Position numbers and translations under genes: made by a program
From: Chitinophaga nivalis
GTDB lineage: Bacteria; Bacteroidota; Bacteroidia; Chitinophagales; Chitinophagaceae
Assembly: GCF_025989125.1 (NCBI RefSeq)
Contig: NZ_JAPDNR010000001.1
Location: 6,002,087 to 6,066,086, forward strand
Reading direction: 5' to 3'
Length of the DNA: 64,000 nt
The notes under the pieces: model-generated
Told to the model about the DNA's origin: nothing
The model's database searches: none
Seen by the model: the letters and a program-made list of their open reading frames with translations, nothing else
Part shown: in pieces, positions 43,595-52,054 of the stretch
Layout of the letters: each line of letters begins with the position of its first letter
Numbering within the stretch: position 1 is the stretch's first letter

Positions 43595-44887
43595 ATGATG
43601 AAAATATATAGCATCCTTGTTTTTCTCAGCATACTGATCTATAGCCCTACTGTATGGGCGCAGCTGGAATTTAATCAGCAAAGAGCCCAACAGATCGATA
43701 GTGTGATACATCGTAATATGCAGGCACAGCACATTACCGGGGCCACAGCCCTGATCATCAAAAATGGTACGGTAGTGTATAGTAAGGCTTTCGGGTATGC
43801 CGATACGGAAACCCGAAAGCCCATGACGATCAACAGCATTTTCCGGATCGCCTCCCAAACCAAGCCTGTTACCAGCCTGGCAGTGATGATGCTTTGGGAG
43901 AAAGGTAAATTCCTGCTGGATGATCCGGTGTCCCGCTATATTCCTGCGTTTAAAAATCCCCGGGTAGTGGCTACTTTCAATCCGGCAGACAGCAGCTATA
44001 CCACGCAGGCAGCCAATCGGGAAATCACGGTCCGCGATTTATTACGCCATACTTCCGGCATTGACTACGCTGCTATATTCGGCAATGCCACCATGCGGGC
44101 CATCTATGCCAAAGCCGGTGTTTTCAGTGGTGTTGGCACCACTACGTCCGACCTGGCTACGCAAATCAACCTGCTGGCACAGCAGCCCCTTCGCCACCAG
44201 CCCGGCGCAGCGTTTTCCTACGGACAAAATATCGATGTACTGGGGCGCCTCGTAGAAATATGGAGCGGGCAACCCCTGGATGTGTTTATGCAGGAAAATA
44301 TCTTTACCCCGCTGGAGATGAAAGACACGCACTTTCACTTACCGGCGGCCAAACATGCAAGATTGGTAAGCCTATACGAAAATCAGGGTAGCCGGCTGGT
44401 AAAAGTCAACCATCCTATTTATGATGGCGTAGATCCGTTGTTTCCGTTGGTGCAGGGCGCTTATCTCAGCGGTGGCGCGGGACTGGTATCTACCGTCAAC
44501 GACTATGCGAAATTCTTATCGCTGTTTATGCATAAAGGAAGGTATCAGCATAAAAATATTATCAGTCCCAAAACAGTGGAGCTAATGCTCACCAATCAGC
44601 TCGTGCCTGGCCTGCCGGTTCCTGGCTTACCGGAGAATTTTCAGTTTACCCTGGGTGGTTTTGCCCTGGAAACCGACAAGAATGATTATCTCCAGCCTTT
44701 AAGTAAGGGCAGTTATGGATGGGGCGGCGCCTTTAATTCTCACGCATGGGGTGATCCGCAGGAAGCACTCATCGGTTTATTATTTACCCAGGAATATTTA
44801 TCTCTTTACTGGCGCATCGGCGAAGAGTTTAAAGTAGCTACCTATCAGGCACTGCTCCCATCAGCGTATAGCCGGTCAGGTAAGTAG
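43595..44887 (+). CDS. Exported serine hydrolase of the beta-lactamase (class C / EstB) family
   Basis: The 430-residue product has a signal peptide ending VWAQ. The nucleophile motif SxxK is SQTK (Ser87, Lys90), and the second tyrosine motif lies at FSYGQN (Tyr209), where the usual YxN is YGQ. These proteins are carboxylesterases, D-amino-acid peptidases or transpeptidase relatives rather than true beta-lactamases. It is the third gene of the MFS/SDR operon, 15 bases after the SDR. The last 12 bases overlap the convergent membrane-protein gene. Confidence 0.9.
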   Translation: MMKIYSILVFLSILIYSPTVWAQLEFNQQRAQQIDSVIHRNMQAQHITGATALIIKNGTVVYSKAFGYADTETRKPMTINSIFRIASQTKPVTSLAVMMLWEKGKFLLDDPVSRYIPAFKNPRVVATFNPADSSYTTQAANREITVRDLLRHTSGIDYAAIFGNATMRAIYAKAGVFSGVGTTTSDLATQINLLAQQPLRHQPGAAFSYGQNIDVLGRLVEIWSGQPLDVFMQENIFTPLEMKDTHFHLPAAKHARLVSLYENQGSRLVKVNHPIYDGVDPLFPLVQGAYLSGGAGLVSTVNDYAKFLSLFMHKGRYQHKNIISPKTVELMLTNQLVPGLPVPGLPENFQFTLGGFALETDKNDYLQPLSKGSYGWGGAFNSHAWGDPQEALIGLLFTQEYLSLYWRIGEEFKVATYQALLPSAYSRSGK

Positions 44888-45178
44888 ATTGAAGGACACA
44901 AATACAATGGTAATACTGATGCAGATCAGTGCCGCAAGAAAGGTATAGTCAGCCGCTGTTTCCAGCCGCTCTCCCCGCTGTACCCGCGTTGTCCGCATCG
45001 ACAAAAAAGATAACAGGCAGCTGGCCATCAGCAGGATGGCCGCTACGCCGGTACTATCATCGATCACGGTGACATGGTTAAAGCGTGCCACCTTGATCGA
45101 TGTGAGTACAATCAGACAAAATCCCAACAGGTTGGAAGAAGTATTTAAAATATGCGGTGATTTACTGTCATTCGGCAT
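44876..45178 (-). CDS. Small membrane protein (hypothetical)
   Basis: The start at 45178 (MPNDSKSPHILNTSSNLLG) is favoured because it follows the stop of the upstream gene by 17 bases; a longer frame from 45229 would overlap that gene. The 100-residue product has three membrane spans (LLGFCLIVLTSIKVA, GVAAILLMASCLLSFLSM, FLAALICISITIVFVSFNL). I recognise no family with certainty. It is co-directional with the suppressor-of-fused gene. Confidence 0.6.
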   Translation of the reverse strand: MPNDSKSPHILNTSSNLLGFCLIVLTSIKVARFNHVTVIDDSTGVAAILLMASCLLSFLSMRTTRVQRGERLETAADYTFLAALICISITIVFVSFNLLT

Positions 45179-45195
45179 ATGCGGTAGTTTAATAC

Positions 45196-45876
45196 TTACA
45201 CGACACTCGTTTTCCGGTCCAGGTCGCACAACAGATAAGGACTTGTTTGCTGCAAACGCGCTACCACCTCAGCAGCGGTTACTTTCTTTTCTTTGATCAG
45301 TTCTGTTTCATGTGCGGTGATGCCTACCATCTGCAGGAACTGTACCGTTCCATGCGGCGTATTGATGAGCGGCATTTCCGGATCTTCTATAAATATCAAT
45401 CCATGGACTAACGTATCATCCTCAAGTTTAATGGGGCCATTGGCAGGCATCCAATGAAAAGGTTCAAACCATTTATTGGAAGAAAAAATGTACCGGGCAA
45501 TATTTTGCAGCAACCCTACCACCCAGGTAGAATCCGCGTCTACCGTCCATCCTGCGCGGGGTTTCAGGCGGAAAGTCAGTTCAAAACCGGAACCACTGAA
45601 TGGCGTTTCTATACTTTCTTCATCATAATACAGCGAAGTAAAACCATACGTCACAAAATGCCAGTGCGGTACATCGCCGGCAGTAGCTGCATATACGCTC
45701 ACGCCGTCCAGCGGATCTGGCCCACCCAACATATATTTATGCGCGGTAGCCCAATGCACCAGCGGTTCCGTAGTACCATAAATCTTTTGCAATTGTTCAT
45801 CAATAGCCGTCCAGCCGGGCGTAGCGTCGTTGTCTTTATATAAAGACTGGTAAGTAGCGAGATCCATTCTTAACAA
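45196..45876 (-). CDS. Suppressor of fused (SUFU) domain protein
   Basis: The 226-residue protein carries the SUFU domain: GWTAIDEQLQKIYG, DGVSVYAATAGDVPHWHFVT and FGFxLTFRL-type strands (GSGFELTFRLKP) are its hallmarks. In bacteria these proteins are frequent immunity proteins in polymorphic toxin systems, or free-standing genes of unknown role. No toxin gene is beside it; an unnamed small membrane protein follows on the same strand. No signal peptide is present. A second in-frame ATG lies three codons in. Confidence 0.85.
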   Translation of the reverse strand: MLRMDLATYQSLYKDNDATPGWTAIDEQLQKIYGTTEPLVHWATAHKYMLGGPDPLDGVSVYAATAGDVPHWHFVTYGFTSLYYDEESIETPFSGSGFELTFRLKPRAGWTVDADSTWVVGLLQNIARYIFSSNKWFEPFHWMPANGPIKLEDDTLVHGLIFIEDPEMPLINTPHGTVQFLQMVGITAHETELIKEKKVTAAEVVARLQQTSPYLLCDLDRKTSVV

Positions 45877-45954
45877 AGTTTTAGGTTACATTTTACATCA
45901 GTGGCACTGACAGAACAAATATAGTTCCTAAATTACACGCTATAATCAAAAGCT

Positions 45955-47097
45955 ATGAAGCATAAAACGGTACTCTTTGCATTATTGGCCTGTCCGGCCT
46001 TTCTCCACGCCCAGAGCGGGGAGTATGTCCTGAACGGCAAAATAGATGCAGTCAATGCCCCGGTGAAAGTATACCTGAACCGTATGATCGCAGAAAAGAT
46101 CATAACAGATTCTGCAGTGCTGAAAAACGGTGCATTTCAGTTCAAAGGTACTGTGACCGAACCCACAGTAGCCATGCTGATACTGGATCAGAAAGGCACG
46201 GGCATCAGTGCCCTGTCGAAAGACCGGGAGGCAGACAGGCGTATGCTCTACCTGGAAAAAGGTACCATACAACTCACTGGTACTACTGATGTACGGCAGG
46301 GAAAAATCACCGGCTCTCCTATCAATAAAGCAGTAGAAGAATACCAGCTGGCACTGGCGCCGGGCGAACAGGCACTGACTAAGCTGAATAGCGATTATAT
46401 GAGCGCCGGAGATGCCGAGAAGAATGATAAAACATTTATGGCCGGGCTGACGGAGCAATATGAAAAAATAATGGCTGCGCGGAAAACCACGCAACAGCAA
46501 TTTGTGAAGGATCATCCAAAGTCTTTTTTCAGCCTGGAAGTGTTGCGTGATCTCGCCGGCAACAATATGGACGTAGCTGCGGTAGAACCGTTATACAACC
46601 TGCTGGCTGCGGACCTCCGCAACAGCGATGCCGGCAAGGCGTTGGGCAAAACCATTGAACAGGAACGTAAACTCAGTATCGGCGCGCTGGCTCCCGACTT
46701 CACGCAAAATGACGTGAACGACAAACCAGTGAAACTGTCTGATTTCAAAGGCAAATACGTATTGCTGGATTTCTGGGCTTCCTGGTGCGGCCCATGCAGA
46801 AGAGAGAATCCGAATGTCGTAAAAGCTTACAACCAGTATAAAGACAAGAACTTTACCGTATTGGGGGTATCGCTGGACCAACCTGGCAAAAAAGCAAAAT
46901 GGATAGATGCCATTGCAGCTGATGGCCTTACCTGGACACAGGTATCTGATCTTAAGTTCTGGGAAAACGAAGCGGCGCAATCCTACAACGTGAAATCCAT
47001 TCCGCAGAACTACCTGATAGATCCTGCCGGTAAAATTGTAGCGAAGAACCTGCGGGGCGAGGCACTGGAGCAGAAGCTGGCAGAACTGATCAAATAA
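45955..47097 (+). CDS. TlpA-like thiol-disulfide oxidoreductase with DUF4369
   Basis: The 380-residue exported protein has a signal peptide (ending HAQ) and an N-terminal beta-sandwich of DUF4369 type (about 22-125: YVLNGKIDAVNAPVKVYLNR). A helical linker and a thioredoxin domain (about 240-380) follow. The redox motif is Cys278-Gly-Pro-Cys281 in DFWASWCGPCRRENP. It would exchange disulfides in the periplasm, as in cytochrome maturation or the repair of exported proteins. It is divergent from the SUFU gene and closed by a terminator. Confidence 0.92.
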   Translation: MKHKTVLFALLACPAFLHAQSGEYVLNGKIDAVNAPVKVYLNRMIAEKIITDSAVLKNGAFQFKGTVTEPTVAMLILDQKGTGISALSKDREADRRMLYLEKGTIQLTGTTDVRQGKITGSPINKAVEEYQLALAPGEQALTKLNSDYMSAGDAEKNDKTFMAGLTEQYEKIMAARKTTQQQFVKDHPKSFFSLEVLRDLAGNNMDVAAVEPLYNLLAADLRNSDAGKALGKTIEQERKLSIGALAPDFTQNDVNDKPVKLSDFKGKYVLLDFWASWCGPCRRENPNVVKAYNQYKDKNFTVLGVSLDQPGKKAKWIDAIAADGLTWTQVSDLKFWENEAAQSYNVKSIPQNYLIDPAGKIVAKNLRGEALEQKLAELIK

Positions 47098-47120
47098 TGA
47101 TCATCATTATCTTTTTATAA

Positions 47121-47166
47121 AACAAGGGTTCATGTAAAAGTTGTTGCTTTTCCATGAACCCTTGTT
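47121..47166 (+). terminator. Stem-loop after the TlpA-like gene
   Basis: AACAAGGGTTCATG pairs with CATGAACCCTTGTT (14 pairs) 24 bases after the stop. The loop is 18 bases and there is no long T-run. Confidence 0.7.
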
Positions 47167-47332
47167 ACAAATAATACTGTCTGTAATAATTATGGCACCC
47201 TAAATATAGGCTATTAATTAAATATTCTTTTATATAGATGCATAAATAAACAGATATTTTTTGCCCCGTATATTTTTCCTATACCACTCATCTTCAAATA
47301 CTTAATATTCTCCCCAAATCATTTTTATTCTC

Positions 47333-47340
47333 TACATTTG
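47333..47340 (+). promoter_or_regulatory. Candidate -7 box (TACATTTG) for the XRE-S24 regulator
   Basis: An exact TAnnTTTG match 44 bases before the ATG of the regulator. No clear TTG at -33. Confidence 0.5.
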
Positions 47341-47383
47341 TTGTCATAGAAAACATATAATATTTATTATAAATATATAGCAA

Positions 47384-48145
47384 ATGACAAAACAGCCCCT
47401 CTACTGGGCCACTAATCTGAGGCTATTACGTACGAGAAGAAAAATATCACAGCAGCACCTGTCTGATTTACTGGGATTGAACAGGAATAAAATATATGCC
47501 CAGGAAAGCGGTAAAACCAGAAATCCACGGCTGGATGACCTGGTACTGATCTCTTCTTTTTTCCGGATAGACATTGACCTCCTGGTAAAAACAGACCTGT
47601 CGGCTTTACCGGAAGAGCAGCTGCTCCAGCTGGAAACCGGCGACAATACAGACCTAACTGGCAGGGATATACGCATTTTACCCATTACTGTAGACAACAG
47701 CAACGAAGAGAACATGGAATATGTACCGGCGAAAGCGAGAGCAGGTTACCGCAACGGCTTCAGCGATCCGGGCTTCATTGCCGCCCTTCCCAAATTTACC
47801 TTACCGGAACTTCCCCGTGGTAAAACCATCCGCATGTTCCCTATCTCCGGCGATTCTATGGAGCCGATTCCGGATGGCAGCCATATCATTGCACAATACC
47901 TGCAAGACTGGTCATTGCTGAAAAACAATACCGCCTGCGTATTGATCCTGAAAGGTGGCGAAGAAGAAATTGTATTCAAGGTAGTCGGCAACCGTATTAA
48001 ACAAGACGGCACCCTCACCCTTCACTCCCTGAATGCCAGCTATCACACCACGACGGTACACATCACCGAAGTACTCGAAATCTGGACATTCATCGGTTAT
48101 ATGAGTAAACAATTGCCGGAAGCACTCCCGTTATCGGCCAGCTGA
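47384..48145 (+). CDS. XRE-family regulator with S24 (LexA-type) peptidase domain
   Basis: The 253-residue protein has an XRE helix-turn-helix (about 12-65: ISQQHLSDLLGLNRNKIYAQ) and an S24 domain. The catalytic pair is Ser158 in ISGDSMEP and Lys199 in IVFKVVGN. An Ala-Gly bond at 120-121 (AKARAGYRNGF) lies about 37 residues before the serine, the spacing of a LexA-like cleavage site. It may therefore self-cleave on RecA filament contact or another stress, relieving repression. No phage genes surround it. The targets are unknown. Confidence 0.88.
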   Translation: MTKQPLYWATNLRLLRTRRKISQQHLSDLLGLNRNKIYAQESGKTRNPRLDDLVLISSFFRIDIDLLVKTDLSALPEEQLLQLETGDNTDLTGRDIRILPITVDNSNEENMEYVPAKARAGYRNGFSDPGFIAALPKFTLPELPRGKTIRMFPISGDSMEPIPDGSHIIAQYLQDWSLLKNNTACVLILKGGEEEIVFKVVGNRIKQDGTLTLHSLNASYHTTTVHITEVLEIWTFIGYMSKQLPEALPLSAS

Positions 48146-48353
48146 TACGCTTAGGCGCAGACATTCAAAACAAACTGATTATCAAATAGAAATATCAATA
48201 TAATCATCATCAACTATAACTCAATTCTCCATTGAGTAAGTTTTTGGTGCCCTACCCCATCGCCCTTCCCTATACCCCTGAAAAAAAATGTTGCTATCTC
48301 TGTAACATTTCTTTCGTGCCCGTATCTAAAGGAAAAATAAAAACAAACCCTTT

Positions 48354-49196
48354 ATGAAAAAAGTATTTTTCCTCCTTATGCTGCTCACAGTTACTTCCTG
48401 GTTAACACCTTCATTTGCACAAACCGCTCCCTCCTTTAAAGTGGAGATCAAAGGTACCGGCAAACAGCCCCTGGTGCTGATCCCCGGGTTTGCCTGCTCC
48501 GGCGAAGTATGGGAGGCCACTGTACAACGTTATGCCAATACTCATAAATGCTATATCTTCACCATGGCCGGATTTGCCGGCACACCTGCTCAGCAGACCC
48601 CGGAATTGCAACAGTGGATTAAAGATATCGCCGCCTATATCCGGGATAACAAGCTGAAAAAACCAGTAGTAGTAGGACATAGTATGGGAGGCGGTATGGC
48701 GCTGGCACTGGCGGCGAATTATCCGGACCTGCTCTCTAAAGTGATTGTCGTGGATGCATTACCCTGCCTGGGCGCTATCATGAATCCTGCTTTTAAAGTA
48801 AAGGAAAATCCTGATTGCAGTCCGATTGTCAACCAAATGCTGCAAACAAATGAAACAGCTTTTTATAAAATGCAACAAATGACCATTCCACAATTACTCT
48901 CCGATACCACCCACAAAGAACAGGTGATACAATGGAGCGTAAAAAGCGATCGTAAAACCTTCGGTACGCTCTATTGCCAGTTCTCCAACACCGACCTGCG
49001 TCCGCTCCTCAGCACCATCACCTGTCCGTCGCTCATCCTGCTGGAATCACGGTTCGTACCACTGCAAGGGGCTATTGCTGAACAGTATAAAGACCTGAAA
49101 AATGCACAGCTTCAATACGCTACCAAAGGCCTGCACTTTATTATGTACGACGACCAGGAATGGTTTTTCCAGCAGACCGATAACTTCTTAAAGTAA
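48354..49196 (+). CDS. Exported alpha/beta hydrolase
   Basis: The 280-residue product has a signal peptide (MKKVFFLLMLLTVTSWLTPSFAQ) and the alpha/beta hydrolase fold. The oxyanion region is LVLIPGFACSG, the nucleophile elbow GHSMGG and the base His in KGLHFIMYDD. The acid is not clear. It lies seven bases before the sigma factor gene, so it likely shares a transcript. Pairing of a secreted hydrolase with an ECF sigma suggests it is the sensor's target or is induced by the same stress. Confidence 0.85.
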   Translation: MKKVFFLLMLLTVTSWLTPSFAQTAPSFKVEIKGTGKQPLVLIPGFACSGEVWEATVQRYANTHKCYIFTMAGFAGTPAQQTPELQQWIKDIAAYIRDNKLKKPVVVGHSMGGGMALALAANYPDLLSKVIVVDALPCLGAIMNPAFKVKENPDCSPIVNQMLQTNETAFYKMQQMTIPQLLSDTTHKEQVIQWSVKSDRKTFGTLYCQFSNTDLRPLLSTITCPSLILLESRFVPLQGAIAEQYKDLKNAQLQYATKGLHFIMYDDQEWFFQQTDNFLK

Positions 49197-49203
49197 GCAC
49201 CGG

Positions 49204-49674
49204 ATGGTATTTGAAGAACTCTATCAATCACACTGGGATAAAGTCTACCGCCTTTGCATGGGTTATGTGAATGACGAAGAATGGGCCAAAGACATTGCAC
49301 AGGATACCTTTGTCACCGTGTGGCAGCAGCTGGCGGCATTCAGAAATGAATCCGCCATCGGCACCTGGATCTTCCGCATCGCCTGTAACAAATGCCTGCG
49401 GCAAATAGAAAAAAACAACCGCTTCAAAAAAAAGGACCTGCCACTGCAACTGGAAGACAAACCTGGCAGGCCCGTAGACGAAGAAGTAGCGTTTCTGTAT
49501 AAATGTATCGCGCAACTGAATGAAACAGACCGGTTAATTATTTCCCTGGAACTGGAAGATGTTAAACAAGCGGAAATAGCAGGTATATTAGGTATTTCAG
49601 AAGCGAATGTGCGGGTAAGGATTCATCGCATCAAAGAAAAATTAACACAAAAATTCAAGTCTTATGAGCGCTGA
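49204..49674 (+). CDS. ECF-type RNA polymerase sigma factor
   Basis: The 156-residue protein contains sigma region 2 (YRLCMGYVNDEEWAKDIAQD then TFVTVWQQL, the core-binding and -10 recognition helix) and region 4 (LEDVKQAEIAGILGISEANV then RVRIHRIKEKL, a helix-turn-helix for -35). Two cysteines in the linker (IACNKCLRQ) might sense redox. It overlaps the start of the next gene by 11 bases. The sigma factor directs transcription of a stress regulon. Confidence 0.92.
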   Translation: MVFEELYQSHWDKVYRLCMGYVNDEEWAKDIAQDTFVTVWQQLAAFRNESAIGTWIFRIACNKCLRQIEKNNRFKKKDLPLQLEDKPGRPVDEEVAFLYKCIAQLNETDRLIISLELEDVKQAEIAGILGISEANVRVRIHRIKEKLTQKFKSYER

Positions 49675-50260
49675 AAATAACTTCAAAAATATCTGGCAGC
49701 GCCAAACAGCTGCCCCGGCGCCTGCTGCTACCGTCATCACGCAGAAAGCCCGGCAATATCAAAAGGCTATCCGCAACAAGTTACTCCTCGGTATCTTATT
49801 GCTGCTGGCTACCCTTCCGGTGATCATATTCATCGTATACGTGGCGCAACCGCAACGCCTCACCACCATCATCGGCATCGTATTGGCCTGTATAGCCATC
49901 GTATCCTACATCGCTGTGGCAGGCAACCTACTGCGACTGGTATACCGCCGGCAACCAGATGGCTTACCCGTAAAACAGCAACTGGAACAAATGGTACGCA
50001 TCCGCTATCAGCAATCCTTTCTGCAGAAACAAGTACTAACGGCCTATTTCATTCTGCTGAGTACCGGTATATTTCTCTATATGATCGAATATGCCCTCCA
50101 TTATAATCTCACCGGCCAGTTACTGGCTTACGGCATTACCAGCCTGTGGCTCGCCTTTAACTGGTTCTACATCCGGCCTAAAACGATTCATAAACAACAG
50201 GCAGGACTCAACGAAATTATTTCGCAGCTGGAACTGGTGCGGCATCAGCTGGAGGAATAA
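49664..50260 (+). CDS. Four-span membrane protein, possible anti-sigma partner
   Basis: The 198-residue product starts inside the end of the sigma factor gene, which implies coupled translation. It has a short cytoplasmic head, four membrane spans (LLLGILLLLATLPVIIFIVY, TTIIGIVLACIAIVSYIAV, AYFILLSTGIFLYMIEY, AYGITSLWLAFNWFYI) and a helical tail. Its position suggests it restrains the sigma factor at the membrane, but it lacks a recognised zinc-binding anti-sigma motif. That role is inferred from context only. Confidence 0.7.
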   Translation: MSAENNFKNIWQRQTAAPAPAATVITQKARQYQKAIRNKLLLGILLLLATLPVIIFIVYVAQPQRLTTIIGIVLACIAIVSYIAVAGNLLRLVYRRQPDGLPVKQQLEQMVRIRYQQSFLQKQVLTAYFILLSTGIFLYMIEYALHYNLTGQLLAYGITSLWLAFNWFYIRPKTIHKQQAGLNEIISQLELVRHQLEE

Positions 50261-50283
50261 AGGCAAAAATATATTAGTGTGAT

Positions 50284-50312
50284 AAAGCCGTACCCCGGGT
50301 GGGTACGGCTTT
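50284..50312. terminator. Stem-loop between convergent genes
   Basis: AAAGCCGTACCC pairs with GGGTACGGCTTT (12 pairs) around CGGGT, followed by GTATTTTGG. It separates the sigma operon from the AT-rich array. Confidence 0.8.
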
Positions 50313-50374
50313 GTATTTTGGTATCACCGCTTCTGAGCAATCGTCCTCGGCTATGTTGGTATTCTTTCACTTAC

Positions 50375-50836
50375 TTAATCAGTAATATGCTTTTTTACCG
50401 AAATCGTTTTGTCATATGCCCAAACTCTCTTTGCAGAATCATATATACATTCAATCAATCTTTCGTCATAAAACACTACTATGGGATACTTCCCTGTATA
50501 CATCCTTCTATTGACCAGACTCACTTCCATACTAATTTTCATTCTACCTGGTGCTATATCAGTAACCAAAAGACTTAATAAAAACCTATTCACATCGTCT
50601 TCCAGGTTTGTAATAAGCTCCTGTTTATTTTTGAAGGTCTTAATAACTATTGGAGATGTACCTTGACATGGAGATGTATCTATAAAAGAAAAAGTGCCTG
50701 ATGAAACATACAATAACGTATCCTTTACGGAGCGTTCCCTGGCATAAACCGCATTGACCACCTCACACAAGGGCAGTTTCTGTGCATAGATATTGGTAAA
50801 ACCAAGGATAAAAAGCAAAAGCAACCCGTTTTTCAT
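50375..50836 (-). CDS. Exported hypothetical protein, RHS-array gene 5
   Basis: The 153-residue product has a signal peptide (MKNGLLLLFILGFTNIYAQ) and a beta-rich body with two cysteines (LCEVV, SPCQGT). No domain is recognised. It is the last of five small, AT-rich, same-strand genes that begin directly after the RHS toxin gene. By position it could be an orphan immunity protein acting in the periplasm. A role apart from the toxin is equally possible. Confidence 0.6.
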   Translation of the reverse strand: MKNGLLLLFILGFTNIYAQKLPLCEVVNAVYARERSVKDTLLYVSSGTFSFIDTSPCQGTSPIVIKTFKNKQELITNLEDDVNRFLLSLLVTDIAPGRMKISMEVSLVNRRMYTGKYPIVVFYDERLIECIYDSAKRVWAYDKTISVKKHITD

Positions 50837-50860
50837 AGCATTATTATATGCATAGAGACC

Positions 50861-50918
50861 ATTACATAAAGTGTGTCAGTAAAATTTTACAGCTTTAAAT
50901 TGACATACTTTATGTAAT
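50861..50918. repeat. Imperfect nested inverted repeat
   Basis: ATTACATAAAGTGTGTCA (50861-50878) pairs with TGACATACTTTATGTAAT (50901-50918) with one mismatch. The loop contains GTAAAATTTTAC (50879-50890), itself a perfect 12-base palindrome. It lies between array genes 4 and 5. Confidence 0.55.
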
Positions 50919-50978
50919 AGTATCAATCTATCGTCACGATCTTTTTCATCTTGTTGCAGCGACAGCTACAGATTTTGA

Positions 50979-51338
50979 CTATTTTAATTTACGTTTCAAA
51001 ATAACATTATCAACTTTCAGTTTATTCTCACTCAACACAATTACCTTTTGCTCCCGTTGTGACATATAACCACTTTGCAGCATGGCAGACAAATCCTGAT
51101 CACTGCATTTTATTAAAAGCGTATCCTTTGATATTTGGTGCCATTTTCCGTAACAAGCAGCGTTCACCTCGAAATACTTCTTTGTAAAAAGAAATGAGCT
51201 GTCACTATTTAATATCAAGCTATACTTATAGTCTTTTCCTTCCTTAAAATAGAATCTTTGTACATCTTGAGGTACAAAAAAAGTCTTGCACGAAGCAAAA
51301 AAAATCATTAATATAAAAAACTTTTCCTTTAGCAGCAT
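50979..51338 (-). CDS. Small lipoprotein, RHS-array gene 4
   Basis: With the start at 51338, the product is MLLKEKFFILMIFFASC, a lipobox with cysteine 17, followed by about 100 beta-rich residues. DSSFLFTKKYFEVNAACYGKW and ISKDTLLIKCSD recall small Bacteroidota lipocalin-like hypothetical lipoproteins. The in-frame ATG at 51356 is an alternative start. It is a candidate immunity lipoprotein by position in the AT-rich array. The function is unknown. Confidence 0.6.
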   Translation of the reverse strand: MLLKEKFFILMIFFASCKTFFVPQDVQRFYFKEGKDYKYSLILNSDSSFLFTKKYFEVNAACYGKWHQISKDTLLIKCSDQDLSAMLQSGYMSQREQKVIVLSENKLKVDNVILKRKLK

Positions 51339-51391
51339 CTCTTGTAACAATATCACTCAGATAATAATGAATCTCCTTTACAACTTCATTT

Positions 51392-51898
51392 TCATTTCAA
51401 ATATGTACTAAAGACAAAATCATTAACCAATGCCTTTAGTCTATTATTAACAACAATCCTTGTCGCATAAATCCTTCTTCCCGAAACTGTTGGTCCATAT
51501 AATCCAGATTCTTTATTAATCAATGTAGTATCCCAACTTTGCACGTTTTCAACAAGCGATTCATCAAATAGCTTCATCTGATCAAAATACGTAAATTTAT
51601 GCTGTTGATACTTGTACTCAACTGCCACTTTACGATTCCAGATACGACCATAATATGTCTGGTCTTCAATATCAAATGATTCAAGCATGTAAAGAGTGTC
51701 ATTCTTAAACTCTCTGTGAAGAAGAGGCGATTTACAATCTTTATGCAGCATTTTCCTTACTTCACTAAAGGTATACTTCTTCAAACTCCCTTTTCTATCT
51801 TTTGCATTATGACCAATAATACTAGAAAATCTAATAAATGGTTGCTGTGAATTGCCTTTTAAGGTAAAGAAAATCACAAGTAAAGGTATCAGTTTCAT
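51392..51898 (-). CDS. Exported hypothetical protein, RHS-array gene 3
   Basis: The start at 51898 gives a signal peptide (MKLIPLLVIFFTLKGNSQQ); the 48 codons upstream overlap the preceding intergenic part and are not protein-like. The 168-residue product has no recognised domain; VRKMLHKDCKSPLLHREFKN and the closing RLKALVNDFVFSTYLK are notable. It is AT-rich like its neighbours and may be an immunity or orphan-immunity protein. The function is unknown. Confidence 0.6.
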   Translation of the reverse strand: MKLIPLLVIFFTLKGNSQQPFIRFSSIIGHNAKDRKGSLKKYTFSEVRKMLHKDCKSPLLHREFKNDTLYMLESFDIEDQTYYGRIWNRKVAVEYKYQQHKFTYFDQMKLFDESLVENVQSWDTTLINKESGLYGPTVSGRRIYATRIVVNNRLKALVNDFVFSTYLK

Positions 51899-52054
51899 AA
51901 ACTTATACCCATCTATCTTATCTCTTTCACGACTACATGGCACTTTAACGACCATTATATGCTTTACTTGTTCACAAACCTTGCTAAAGGTTTGCAACAT
52001 CATGGTTACAGCAAAAGCAATTAAAATTGTAATATCCGTCATATTTAAATCCTT

